From contig NZ_JACIGI010000014.1 in the NCBI RefSeq assembly GCF_014197795.1, forward strand, positions 48,257 to 112,256: 64,000 nt of DNA. Reading direction: 5' to 3'. The notes beneath the pieces were generated by a model that saw only the letters and a list, made by a program, of their open reading frames with translations, ran no database searches and was not told the DNA's origin. The DNA is from Roseospira goensis (GTDB taxonomy: Bacteria; Pseudomonadota; Alphaproteobacteria; Rhodospirillales; Rhodospirillaceae). Positions 42,727 through 52,900 of this stretch are shown here, in pieces; the stretch's first letter is position 1; each line of letters begins with the position of its first letter. Made by a program: the position numbers and the translations under genes.

Positions 42727-44141
42727 GCCTCGTGGTCTTTCTCGGTCCCACGCTGCCGGCGCGCGAGGTCGCCGCCCGGCTGCCCGAGGCCGACCTGCGC
42801 CCGCCGGTGTCGCAGGGCGACGTCCTGCGGGCCGTGCAGGCGGGGGCGCGCGCCATCGGCATCGTGGACGGCTATTTCGAGCGCGTGCCGGCGGTCTGGC
42901 ACAAGGAGATCCTGTGGGCGCTGAGCCGGGGCGTGGTGGTGTACGGGGCCGCCAGCATGGGCGCGCTCAGGGCGGCAGAACTGCATCCCTTCGGCATGGT
43001 CGGGGTTGGCGCGGTGTTCGCGGCCTTTCGGGACGGGGTGCTGGAGGACGACGACGAGGTGACGGTCGCGCACGGGCCGGCCGAGATCGGCTATCCCCTG
43101 ACCTCCGTGGCGCTGGTGGATATGCGCGCCACCCTGGAGGCGGCCCGGGCCGCCGGGGTGGTGTCGCCCGCCACCCATGAGGCCCTGATCGCCCTGGCCA
43201 AGCGGACCTACTACCCCAACCGATCCTACGAGGCCCTGCTCGCGGACGCCGCCGCCGCAGGTCTGCCGGCCGACGAGACCGCCGCCCTGGCGGCGTGGCT
43301 GTCGGGCGGCCGGGTCGAGCGCAAGGCCGCCGACGCCCGCGCCCTGCTGGACGCCCTGGCCGACCTGAGGGACGGGGCCGCGCCGCCGCCCCCGCCGCCC
43401 GCCTTCCATTTCGAGCGCACCGACGCCTGGGAGCAGGTCGCCCGCCGGGACGGCCACCAGGTCGCCGCCGCCGTGCCGGACGCCGTGCCGCTGGAGGCGC
43501 TGCTGGACGAGCTGCGCCTGCGCGGCACCGACTATCACCGTACCCTGTCGGTCTGCTTCGCCCGCGCCCTGGCCCTGCAGGAGGCCGAGCGGCATCCGGC
43601 GCCGCTCGACCGCGCCGTGTTCCGCGAGGTGCTGCACGGCTTCTTCCAGGAGCGCGGTCTGCGCACACCGGCGGAGATCGCGGACTGGCTGGCGGTGCAG
43701 CGCCTGGACGCCGACGACCTCACCGCCTTCATCGCGCGCGAGGCCCGGATCGCCCGCGTCGAGACCCTGGCCCGCGACGCCATCCGCGCCCAGGTGCCCG
43801 ATGCGTTGCGCGGCGCCGGGCTCTACGGGCCGCTGGCCACGCGCGCCGAGGCCAAGCGGCGCTGGCTGGCCGAGGCCGGGCTGGAGGCCGTCGGGGCGGC
43901 CGACCGCGGCCAGGACGCGGACGGCCTGCTGCGCTGGCACTTCACGGAGCGGCGCGGCGAGCCGGTGCCCGCCGACCTGGAGGCGCACGCCCGCGCCCTC
44001 GGCCTCGCCAATCGCCACGCGCTCCTTCAAATGCTGGTGCGTGAGTTCCTGTACGTCCGCCATGTCGAGGGCGACCCGGCCCCCGCGTCCGCCGCCCCGG
44101 ACGGGGCGGACACGGCGGACGATCCGGCGGCGCCGGCGTGA
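42723..44141 (+). CDS. tfuA: TfuA-domain protein, YcaO partner
   Basis: A 472-residue protein with an N-terminal TfuA core in residues 1-230. Recognisable parts are VVFLGPTLPAREV at the start, then IGIVDGYFERVPAVWHKEILWAL near 40-65, GAASMGALRAAEL near 80 and the TYYPNRSYEALL segment near 160. TfuA stimulates YcaO thioamidation and is named after the trifolitoxin locus. The remaining 240 residues are helical and unlike the core; they may bind substrate or YcaO. It is four-base coupled to ycaO, and its convergent neighbour starts 13 bases after its stop. Confidence 0.88.
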   Translation: MSLVVFLGPTLPAREVAARLPEADLRPPVSQGDVLRAVQAGARAIGIVDGYFERVPAVWHKEILWALSRGVVVYGAASMGALRAAELHPFGMVGVGAVFAAFRDGVLEDDDEVTVAHGPAEIGYPLTSVALVDMRATLEAARAAGVVSPATHEALIALAKRTYYPNRSYEALLADAAAAGLPADETAALAAWLSGGRVERKAADARALLDALADLRDGAAPPPPPPAFHFERTDAWEQVARRDGHQVAAAVPDAVPLEALLDELRLRGTDYHRTLSVCFARALALQEAERHPAPLDRAVFREVLHGFFQERGLRTPAEIADWLAVQRLDADDLTAFIAREARIARVETLARDAIRAQVPDALRGAGLYGPLATRAEAKRRWLAEAGLEAVGAADRGQDADGLLRWHFTERRGEPVPADLEAHARALGLANRHALLQMLVREFLYVRHVEGDPAPASAAPDGADTADDPAAPA

Positions 44142-44154
44142 TCCGCGCGCGGCC

Positions 44155-45033
44155 TCAGCCCGCCAGGCATGCGGCGATGTAGGCGTCGAGCGGGCTCGGG
44201 TCGTGGCCCAGCACCTCCCGGGCCTCGGTGTTGTCGATGGCGCAGCCATGGCGGGCACAGATCATCATCAGCGCCCCGAACGACCGCGCCAGGGGGTCGT
44301 CGCCGGCCATCATCGCGTCCAGGTCCGCCTCCGGCACCACCTCGCGCTCGAACGACCGTCCCGCGGCGCGCTCGAAGCGGGCGATGACCTCGGTCTGCGG
44401 CAGCGCCTCCGGTCCACCGAGCCGCAGGGTGCGGTTGAGCGCCTGCGGGGTGTCCAGGGCGGCGGCCGCCGCCTTGGCGACGTCGGCCATGGCGATCCAG
44501 CTGATCGGGCCGGCGCCCTCGCCAAACACCCGCGCCTTGGCGTTGGCGGGGTCCAGGCCCAGCGCCGGGCTCAGCCACACCTCGCGGAAGTGCGTGGGCT
44601 GCAGGATGGTGTAGGGCACGCCGCTGTCCCGGATCGCCGCCTCGACGGCCCGCTTGGCGTCCTGCAACGGGAACGACGACCGATCGGGCGGGAACGAGAC
44701 GAACACGATCTGGCGCACGCCCGCCGCCCGCGCCGCCGCCACCAGCGCGAGCTGTCCCTGGTGGTCTACGGCCTCGATGGTGTCGCCCTCGGCCCGGGAC
44801 AGGGTGGCGGAGGCGGTGGAGATGACGGTGTCGGCCCCGGCGCAGGCCGCCGTCAGCGAGGCCGGATCCTTGATGTCCCCGACCACCGTCTGGACGCCGG
44901 CGGCGCCCAGGGCGGCCACCGTGTCCGGGGCGCTGCCGGCCCGCACCAGCGCCCGCACCGGCCGGTCCGCCGCCGCCAGCCGCTGGCAGATGTCCCGTCC
45001 CAGAATGCCCGTCGCTCCGACGACCAGATCCAT
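44155..45033 (-). CDS. NAD(P)-binding NmrA-like oxidoreductase
   Basis: A 292-residue atypical short-chain dehydrogenase. The nucleotide-binding motif VVGATGILGRDICQRL is at the N-terminus, followed by RALVRAGS and VVGDIKDPASL, typical of NmrA/HSCARG-type NAD(P)H-binding proteins. The catalytic YxxxK is not evident, so a redox-sensing or isomerase role is as likely as dehydrogenase activity. The substrate is unknown. It is convergent with tfuA and 100 bases downstream of the large kinase gene on the same strand; the relation to either is unclear. Confidence 0.8.
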   Translation of the reverse strand: MDLVVGATGILGRDICQRLAAADRPVRALVRAGSAPDTVAALGAAGVQTVVGDIKDPASLTAACAGADTVISTASATLSRAEGDTIEAVDHQGQLALVAAARAAGVRQIVFVSFPPDRSSFPLQDAKRAVEAAIRDSGVPYTILQPTHFREVWLSPALGLDPANAKARVFGEGAGPISWIAMADVAKAAAAALDTPQALNRTLRLGGPEALPQTEVIARFERAAGRSFEREVVPEADLDAMMAGDDPLARSFGALMMICARHGCAIDNTEAREVLGHDPSPLDAYIAACLAG

Positions 45034-45133
45034 GGATCACGCCTCCCCGTTTCGTGTCATCCCGACCCGCGTCAGGGGTCGGCGCCTCCGGCACGCGCGC
45101 CGCGCGGACCCCAGTCTCCCACACCCGGCCCGA

Positions 45134-48100
45134 TCACAGGAACCCCAACTCCCGCGCCGCGTCCACGGCCGCCGCCAGGGCCTCGCGCGCCGATGCCGCG
45201 TCGTCCGCCGCCAGGGCGCGGCCGAGCGCGTCGTGGATCGGGTCGGGCAGGTGGCATTGCGGCGGCTCGTGCAGCCGGCGCGCCAGCGCCAGGATCTCCG
45301 CGTCCGGGGCCCGGTCGCGCGCCAGGGCCAGGGCCACCAGGCCGGCGGTCCACTGGAACGGATAAGCGAACGACAGGCCGGCCCAGGTCTCCAGCGCCGA
45401 TGCGCACAGGCGGTCGGCGGCCGCCGCCTCGCCGCGCCGCCAAGCCGCCCAGCCCAGCGCGGCCAGGGCAACGCCCTGGTAGTCCCGCATGCGTCGGGCC
45501 TTGGCGATCGCCAGCAGGGTTTCGGCGACCGCGGCGGTCTGCTCCACCCGGCCCCGGCGCCGGTGCAGGACCGCCAGATAGGCCACGGCACGGGTCTCGC
45601 CGGCGGCGTCGCCGATGCGGCGGCAGCCCTGGGCGGCCTCGAACAGCACCGCCTCGGCCTCCTCCAGCTCGCCCGCGAACAACAGGGCGAAGCCCAGGAT
45701 GAAGTGGGCGAAGGCGATCTCCGCCGCGCCCGCCGACTCCTGCGCCGCCTCCAGCATGCGGCGGGCGAAGACCAGCGTCTCCCCGGGCACGCGGTAGCGG
45801 TATCGGCGGTGGTTCCGGTTCACCAGCGCCATGAAGTAGTGATAGCGCTGGGTCGGGACGGGGTCGCCTTCGACGAACGGCCGGACGGACTCCAGCGCGG
45901 TGTCGATGTCCCCGGGGCGGTCCAGCCAGTAGTAGACCCAGACACGGTTGAGGACGATCTGGATCCACTCCTGACGCCCCGCGGCGTCGAGCGCGTCCTG
46001 GTCACCCAGCGCGATCTCGCCGTCGCGGTAGGTGCGCAGGGCGGCGTCGTGGTCGTGTTCGATCTCGTAGGTCTTGCCGGCCTTCCGGTGCAGCCGCGCC
46101 AGGGTCACCCGGTCATCGGTGGCGTCGGTCGCGGTGCGCGCGAACGCCGCCCGGGCGTCGGCATGGCGGTTCTGGAGGGCCAGGGCATCGCCGAGCCGCT
46201 CGTTCAGGGTCACGGCTTCGCGACGCCAGCGGCCGTCGTCATCGCCGCGCGCCCGCAGCCCGGCCACCGCGTCAAGGGCCGCCTGGTACAGCCCGATGGC
46301 GTCGGCCACCGACTGGAACCGCTCGGCCCGCTCGGCGGCGGCGCGCAGGTGCGGCACCGCCAGGGCCGGCTCGCCGGCCAGCGCCCAGTGACGTCCAAGG
46401 TCGGCGCGGTGGTCGTCGCGCGCCTCGCCCGCCGGGTAGACGGCCTCGATCGCCTGGGCCAACTGCCGGTGCAGGGCGCGGCGGGTGTCGGCCGGGATGC
46501 CGGCGTCGGCGATCTCCCGGATCTTGTCGTGGACGAAGCGGTAGCCCTCGCCCTCCGCCGGCTCGACGATCTGGCGCGAGACCAGCTCGTCCGCGACCTC
46601 CGTCATGGCGGCGTCCGACAGTCCGGCGGCCCGGCCCAGCACGGTGCTGTCGAGGTGGCGGCCCATCAGCGCGGCGAGGTCCACCACCCGCCGGTCCGCC
46701 GCCGTCAGCTTGCCGAGACGCAGGTCGATCAACTGGCGCAGGGACCCGGGCAGCGGCAGCGACTCGTAGTCCGGGGCGCCCCCGACGTCCTGTCCCGAGA
46801 GTGTCCAGCGTCCGCTGCGGTCGCGCGCCAACACCCGCTCGGACACCGCGCTGCGCAGGTACTCGGCGATGAAGAACGGATTGCCGTTGCTGCGCTCGGC
46901 CAGGAAGCGCACGAAGCCGGCGGGCGGGCTGCGCATGGCCAGCATGCCGCCCGCCATGGCACCGATGTCCGCGGCCGTCAGGCGGTGCAGGGTGTGGGCG
47001 TCGACGGCGGGGTCGCGGGCCAGGGCATCCAGGGCCGGGGTGCGCTCTTCGGCCCGGAACGCGCCCACGACCAGCAACGGGAGGCCGGGCAGGACCTCGT
47101 CCAGCAGGTGGCGCAGGACCCCGAGGGTCAGTTCGTCGGCCCATTGCAGATCATCCAGCACCAGCAGCAGGGCGCGGTCCACCAGGTAGGCCGCCAGGCT
47201 GTCGGCCAGGGCGCGGAACAGGCGGTCGCGCGCGGCGGCGCTCGGCAGCGGGGGCGCGGCGGGCAGGGCGGCGACGCCGGGCACCGTCTTCAGCACCGGG
47301 AAGTAGGGGGCCAGCACGGCCGCGCGATCGCCCAGAAGACGGGCCTGCTCGGCCGGCCCGCCGGCGATACACCGGTCCGCCAGCGCCTCCACGAAGGGGC
47401 GCAGCGGCTGCAACGGCGCGCCGCGGCCGTAGCGGGCCGCGCCGTCGCCGTCGCCCGCCGCCGGGCAGTCCCCGGTGATCACCTCCAGGCTCCGCCGGCG
47501 CGCCAGGATACCGGTCTCCAGGGCGAGCCGGGTCTTGCCGGCCCCGCTCTCCCCGGCCACCAGGGCGAGGGCGCCCGTTCCGGCGCGGGCCCGCGCGAGA
47601 TGCTCGTCCAGGGCCGCGAGCACATCCTGGCGGCCGACGAAGGACGACCGGTACAGATACGGCTTGGCGGCGGGCGCGGGTACCGACCAGACGGGCGGAT
47701 GCGTCCCCAGATCGGCCAGCGCACAGGCCACGGTTTCCGCGAAGCCCAGGCGGTCGGCCCGGTCCTTGGCCAGCAGCGCGTCGACGAGCCGGTCGAGCGT
47801 CGGCGGAACGCCGGTCACCCGGGCCGAGGGCGGCCCGGCGTGGCGCTCAAGGTGCCCCGAGAGGATCTGGGTCTGGCTGCCGACGAACGGCGCCTCGCCG
47901 GTGAGGACCTGGTAGAGGATGCAGCCGAGGGCGTACAGATCGCTGCGGGCGTCCAGCGCATCGCCGCGGAGCTGCTCCGGCGACATGTAGGCGGGCGAGC
48001 CGCTAATCTGATGCGTCTCGCCGATCTGTTCCCGCCCGGTGGCCCCGCCGGCCTCCTCGGCCAGGCCGAAGTCGGCCAGGATCGGTTCCCCCGAGTGGCG

Positions 48101-48892
48101 GATGAAGATGTTCCCGGGTTTCAGGTCCCGGTGCACGATGCCCTCGCCGTGCAGGAACGCCAGGGTCTCGCACACCCGCTGGAGCAGCGAGAGGCCCTCG
48201 CCCAGGTGCCCGGCGGCGGCCGGGCCACCGGCGCGGCGGGTCCGGGGCCGGACCGGTGTGTCGGCGGCCGGCGCGTCGGCGTCTCCGCCTCCGAACGCGT
48301 GCGGCGGGGCGCCCGGGTCCTGGACCGTGATGGCGCCGTCATCGCTGGCGGGGCCGCCGTCCGGGAAGATCACCTGCGTGGCGTCGGTGGCGTCGGTGGC
48401 GTCGGCGACCAGGGTGGCGTCGGCGCCCTGGGTGGCGTCTGCGGCGTCGGTGGCGTCGGTGACCTGGGTGGCCCCGGTCGCCACGCCTGCGGCGTCGGTG
48501 ACGTCCTGGGTCAGGTCCTCGGTGGTGTCGCCGACCGGGGCCGGCCTCGGCGGCGCGGCGGGGTCGCGCCAGTGGCGGCGCAGCAGATCCTTGAGGCTGG
48601 TGCCGTCCAGGTGCTCCATCGCGTACCAGGGCAGGCCGTCGGCCACGCCATGGTCGAGGATGCGGACCACGCCGGGGTGGTGCAGGCGGGCCAGCGCCCG
48701 AATCTCGCGGCGAATCTGGCGCAGCCGCGAGACCTCCTTGCGGTTGACGGTCTTGATGGCCGCCGCGGTACCCGTGCGGGCGTCGATCCCGGCGTAGACG
48801 ATCCCCATCGCACCCTGGCCGAGCACGCCGACCACCCGGTAGGGGCCGATCGTCTCCGGCGCGTGGGTCGTGGTCCTGGACGTCTGCTGCAT
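45134..48892 (-). CDS. Ser/Thr protein kinase fused to AAA ATPase and TPR regions
   Basis: A 1252-residue multidomain protein. The kinase domain (about 15-380) has the glycine loop GQGAMG at 25-30, the ATP lysine at Lys47, and HRDLKPGN from His254 with the later ADFGLA. About 105 residues of low-complexity sequence (DATDATDATQ type) are inserted between its two lobes at roughly 115-222. A second ATPase domain starts near residue 440, with Walker A GESGAGKT near 446-453 and the LVLDDLQWAD Walker B. The C-terminal half is TPR-like helices. This layout is typical of bacterial signalling kinases that sense through the ATPase/TPR part. The ATG at 48892 puts the kinase fold at the right distance; an upstream extension is in repeats. 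Possible targets are the FHA proteins in this window. Confidence 0.88.
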   Translation of the reverse strand: MQQTSRTTTHAPETIGPYRVVGVLGQGAMGIVYAGIDARTGTAAAIKTVNRKEVSRLRQIRREIRALARLHHPGVVRILDHGVADGLPWYAMEHLDGTSLKDLLRRHWRDPAAPPRPAPVGDTTEDLTQDVTDAAGVATGATQVTDATDAADATQGADATLVADATDATDATQVIFPDGGPASDDGAITVQDPGAPPHAFGGGDADAPAADTPVRPRTRRAGGPAAAGHLGEGLSLLQRVCETLAFLHGEGIVHRDLKPGNIFIRHSGEPILADFGLAEEAGGATGREQIGETHQISGSPAYMSPEQLRGDALDARSDLYALGCILYQVLTGEAPFVGSQTQILSGHLERHAGPPSARVTGVPPTLDRLVDALLAKDRADRLGFAETVACALADLGTHPPVWSVPAPAAKPYLYRSSFVGRQDVLAALDEHLARARAGTGALALVAGESGAGKTRLALETGILARRRSLEVITGDCPAAGDGDGAARYGRGAPLQPLRPFVEALADRCIAGGPAEQARLLGDRAAVLAPYFPVLKTVPGVAALPAAPPLPSAAARDRLFRALADSLAAYLVDRALLLVLDDLQWADELTLGVLRHLLDEVLPGLPLLVVGAFRAEERTPALDALARDPAVDAHTLHRLTAADIGAMAGGMLAMRSPPAGFVRFLAERSNGNPFFIAEYLRSAVSERVLARDRSGRWTLSGQDVGGAPDYESLPLPGSLRQLIDLRLGKLTAADRRVVDLAALMGRHLDSTVLGRAAGLSDAAMTEVADELVSRQIVEPAEGEGYRFVHDKIREIADAGIPADTRRALHRQLAQAIEAVYPAGEARDDHRADLGRHWALAGEPALAVPHLRAAAERAERFQSVADAIGLYQAALDAVAGLRARGDDDGRWRREAVTLNERLGDALALQNRHADARAAFARTATDATDDRVTLARLHRKAGKTYEIEHDHDAALRTYRDGEIALGDQDALDAAGRQEWIQIVLNRVWVYYWLDRPGDIDTALESVRPFVEGDPVPTQRYHYFMALVNRNHRRYRYRVPGETLVFARRMLEAAQESAGAAEIAFAHFILGFALLFAGELEEAEAVLFEAAQGCRRIGDAAGETRAVAYLAVLHRRRGRVEQTAAVAETLLAIAKARRMRDYQGVALAALGWAAWRRGEAAAADRLCASALETWAGLSFAYPFQWTAGLVALALARDRAPDAEILALARRLHEPPQCHLPDPIHDALGRALAADDAASAREALAAAVDAARELGFL
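48377..48464. repeat. Degenerate Ala-Thr-Asp-encoding repeat within the kinase gene
   Basis: GTGGCGTCG units of 9 bases, some altered to GCGACCAGG or similar, encode repeated ATD and AT residues in the inserted region of the kinase. The array keeps the frame and is likely to vary in length. Confidence 0.75.
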
Positions 48893-48930
48893 GACTTGCC
48901 ACCGCAAGGCTGTCGCACGGCTGTGGCGCC

Positions 48931-48967
48931 ACCGTCGCCCACCGTCGCCCACCGTCGCCCACCGTCG
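48931..48967. repeat. 10-bp tandem repeat at the kinase 5' side
   Basis: ACCGTCGCCC at 48931, 48941 and 48951, with a partial copy at 48961. It lies about 40 bases upstream of the kinase ATG (reading on -) and just after the end of the next gene, so it is in the leader between the two. Confidence 0.9.
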
Positions 48968-48997
48968 CGACCGACGCGTCTCGGTCGCGCCCGGGCG

Positions 48998-49729
48998 TCA
49001 GGGCGTGTCGGCGCCGGCTTCGTAGTCGATCGGCTGCCAGAGCGCCCATTGCGGATTATCACCTGCCGGGGCGGCCGTCATGGCCTTTTTCACCGCCGGC
49101 TGGCCCGCCAGCCACGCCACCGCCTCCTCGGCCGGCGGCAGTCCGGCCGGCGTCGCCCACACATGGACGTACCGCCGCAGCCGGCCGGTCTGGGCGTAGC
49201 TTCCCAGCACGAACGTGAAGCCGTAGTCGCGCACCATGGGGCTTTGGGGGTCGGCGATGGTGTCGATCATGAAGGTCTCGAACTGCGAGAGCGGCTCGGG
49301 ATCGGCCACGACATCGAAGGTGATATGCAGGTAATAGCGGGTGTTGGACGGGAACTGAAAGCCAGGGTCGGTCGACAGCGGATTGTACTGGAGCGCACCG
49401 AAGAAATCCTGGACTTCGCGCAACACCATCCCGTCGAGCTGCCGGTACACCTCGTCGTCGTCGAAGTACTCCATGATGTAGGGTAGGGAATTGTAGTCCC
49501 GCACCCGCCACACATGCAGGTACTGCTGCACGTCGGGTGTCGTCCCTGCGCTCGACGGCTCCTCGCCCGGCTTTCGGGTTGCCGACAGGACCAGCCGCCA
49601 GCCCGGCCACGGCGTTTCCTGAAAGGTCGGCAGCAGCTCGCGCATGTACTGCGCGAACATCTGGTTGAGCTGTGCCCCGCTCGGCAGATCGAGTGTGACC
49701 TGGAGATAGCGGACGGGCGCCTGGGTCAT
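48998..49729 (-). CDS. Protein of unknown function with two related halves
   Basis: A 243-residue soluble protein that seems to consist of two similar repeats, each a beta strand start (YLQVTLDL; YYLHITFDV), a helix, and a second strand followed by YLHVWRV or YVHVWAT. This pattern suggests a ferredoxin-like dimeric alpha-beta barrel arranged as an intramolecular pair, as in NIPSNAP or ABM-type proteins, but I could not place the family. The ATG at 49729 follows GGGAGGC. It is upstream of the kinase gene on the same strand and could share its transcript. No catalytic motif was found. Confidence 0.7.
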   Translation of the reverse strand: MTQAPVRYLQVTLDLPSGAQLNQMFAQYMRELLPTFQETPWPGWRLVLSATRKPGEEPSSAGTTPDVQQYLHVWRVRDYNSLPYIMEYFDDDEVYRQLDGMVLREVQDFFGALQYNPLSTDPGFQFPSNTRYYLHITFDVVADPEPLSQFETFMIDTIADPQSPMVRDYGFTFVLGSYAQTGRLRRYVHVWATPAGLPPAEEAVAWLAGQPAVKKAMTAAPAGDNPQWALWQPIDYEAGADTP

Positions 49730-50096
49730 GGTCGCGGTGCCTCCCGGATGGGAAGAGCGTCGGCGCGTCCCTTCCCGGTGTGCGATGACGGGCCGCGCGA
49801 CCGCACCCGCCCTGGGCGGCCTCCGGTCCCCGAGCCCCACGATCCGGTTGTAGCCGCTTTCGGGACCATAATCAATGCGGGAACCCGATCGCGCCATGGG
49901 TGTGGCGCGGGGCGCCGACGGGTCCGACGCGCCCGACCGAGATGGTCCCGGGACCTTGGGGGCCGGCCGCGCGGGACGATGGGGCGCCCCAATCCCGCCC
50001 GGGGCGGTCAGAAAAAGTGTTGACAGTTTGGTGGGGCCGGGTGAGTGTTGTTCCGGTATCGGGTTGCTGCGCGACGTTCTTCCGGGAGGCCCTGTC
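49730..50096. other. Divergent intergenic region upstream of the isocitrate-lyase-family gene
   Basis: About 370 bases. It should hold promoters for the two-repeat protein (-) and for the catabolic cluster (+). A consensus-like TTGACA occurs at 50020-50025, but the bases 17-18 further on are a poor -10 match. The stretch around 49850-49880 is the least GC-rich. No gene or repeat was found. Confidence 0.4.
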
Positions 50097-51026
50097 TTGA
50101 CGAAAGCCCAACGATATCGGGAGCTGCTGAACTCCGGCGAGTTCATCGTTTCCCCTGGTGTTTACGATGGTTACAGCGCCCGCCTGGTGGCGGCGGCCGG
50201 CTTCAGGACGGCCGCGACCAGCGGGGCGGCGATCGCCAACGCGCTGCTCGGCCTGGAGGACATCGGTGTCATGGGGTTGAGCGAGAACGTCACCCATTGC
50301 CGCAACTTGGCCCGATCTGTCGACATTCCGCTGACCTGTGACGCCGACACCGGGTACGGCAACCCGGTCAACGTCTTCCACACCGTGCGCCAGTTCGAGG
50401 AAGCCGGCGTCGCCGGGGTGAACATCGAGGACCAGGTGTCGCCGAAGCGCTGCGGCCACATGCCGGGCAAGGAAGTGGTCCCGCTGGCCGAGATGGCGAA
50501 AAAGATCGAGGCCGCCTGCCTGGCCCGGCGCGACGATGCCTTCGTCATCGTGGCCCGCACCGACGCGCTGGCGACCGAAGGGCTGGAGGCCGCGCTGGCG
50601 CGGGTCCGCGCCTACGCCGCCGCCGGGGCGGACATGATCTTCCCCGACGCGGTGCGGACCGAGGACGACATCGCCCGCATCGTCGACGCCGCCGGCGTGC
50701 CGGTCAGCATCAACATGGGCTTCGGCATCCGCGAGCGGCCCACGACGCCCCTGATTCCGCTGCCACGGCTGCGGGCGCTGGGCGTGCGCCGCATCAGCCT
50801 GCCGCGCATGTTGCCGGCGGCGGCGATCAAGGGCATGTCGCAGGCCCTGTCGGTCATGCAGGAGGTCGTGGCCAGCGGCGAGACGGTGAATCGCACCGAC
50901 CTGCTGGTCGGGATCGAGGACATCTGGGAGTTGATGGGATTGCAGGAGGCCCGCGCGCTGGAGCGGCGGCTTCTCACCACCGACTCCTACGACGCCAAGT
51001 ACGGCGCGCCGGCGGCGTCCGCGTGA
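50097..51026 (+). CDS. Isocitrate lyase / PEP mutase family enzyme
   Basis: A 309-residue TIM-barrel enzyme. The catalytic-loop signature SPKRCGHMPGK near residues 120-130 has the cysteine expected of lyases such as 2-methylisocitrate lyase; IVARTDAL near 150 is also conserved. Related enzymes cleave 2-methylisocitrate or dimethylmalate or decarboxylate oxaloacetate; the exact substrate is unknown. The start is taken as the TTG at 50097, because GGGAGG lies at the correct distance upstream and the conserved N-terminus (KAQRYRELLNSGEFIVSPGVYDGYSA) begins there. It precedes a transporter, flavoprotein and PrpD-like gene on the same strand, which points to organic-acid breakdown. Confidence 0.85.
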   Translation: MTKAQRYRELLNSGEFIVSPGVYDGYSARLVAAAGFRTAATSGAAIANALLGLEDIGVMGLSENVTHCRNLARSVDIPLTCDADTGYGNPVNVFHTVRQFEEAGVAGVNIEDQVSPKRCGHMPGKEVVPLAEMAKKIEAACLARRDDAFVIVARTDALATEGLEAALARVRAYAAAGADMIFPDAVRTEDDIARIVDAAGVPVSINMGFGIRERPTTPLIPLPRLRALGVRRISLPRMLPAAAIKGMSQALSVMQEVVASGETVNRTDLLVGIEDIWELMGLQEARALERRLLTTDSYDAKYGAPAASA

Positions 51027-51073
51027 CGCGTCCCGGGCCCGCCGGTGGCGCCCACGACATCAGGGAGGTGAGT

Positions 51074-51915
<842 letters not shown>

Positions 51916-51916
<1 letters not shown>

Positions 51917-52824
51917 TGGTTGATACGGCCACCACGCACCCCGCCACCGCGACCAGGCCGCCCGGGCGTCCGGGCAAGGCCGCCGGGCCGCAGGGCGGAC
52001 GCCTCGAAATTCCTCTGCTGGGTCTCCTGCGGGAGCGGCCCGAGTACGTGCTCTCGCCGCTGCTGTTCGTCGTGCTGATCGCGATCTGGCACGCCGCGGC
52101 CGTCATCTTCGAGCCGCCGGAGTTCATCCTGCCGCCGCCGGGCATGGTCTGGTCCGCGCTGGTCTCGGGCCTGAGCGCATCGCCGTTCGACCCCAGCGGC
52201 TTCTGGTACCATGCCGGCGTCACCGCCTTCGAGGCGCTGTCCGGGTTCCTGATCGGCTCCGGGGCCGGCATCACCATCGGGATGGCGGTGGCGCATTCGC
52301 GCCTCGTGGAGCGCGTGCTCTACCCCTACATCATCGCCATTCAGTCGCTGCCGAAGATCGCGGTGGCGCCGCTGTTCGTGATCTGGTTCGGCTTCGGGAT
52401 CGAGCCCAAGATCCTCATCACCACCATCATCACCTTCTTCCCGCTGCTGGTGAACTCGATCGCCGGTGCCAACTCTGTCGATCCGGCGCGCATCGACCTG
52501 GCGCGGTCGTGCAACGCCACGCCGATGCAGATCTTCTTCAAGATCACCCTGCCCAGCGCCCTGCCGTTCATTTTCGCGGGCCTGAACATGGCGGCGGTGC
52601 TGTCGATCCTGGGCGCCATCGTGGGCGAGTTCGTCGGCGCCCAGGCCGGGATCGGCATGCTCATTCTGCAACGCAACGAACTGCTCGACATCGCCTCGGT
52701 CTACGCCCTGTTCGTCGTGCTCGCGGCGATGGGCCTGAGCCTGCACCTGACCATGCGGGCGCTGGAGCGGCACTTCTGCTTCTGGTCCCACCGGGGGCGC
52801 AAGGCCGACCTGGACTCCGTGTGA
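51916..52824 (+). CDS. ABC transporter permease, TauC/SsuC type
   Basis: A 302-residue inner-membrane protein with about six hydrophobic segments. The cytoplasmic coupling loop near residues 200-220 (NSVDPARIDLARSCNATPMQIFFKITLPSALPFI) has the binding-protein-dependent permease form. The first 40 residues are Pro/Gly-rich and soluble. TGATG overlap with the ATPase gene couples translation. Confidence 0.93.
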
Positions 52825-52900
52825 GGCCGGCGGCGGACATCCCCGGCGGCCGCACGGGCCGCCGGGGCGATAACAAACGGGAGACACTGGGAGACTCATA

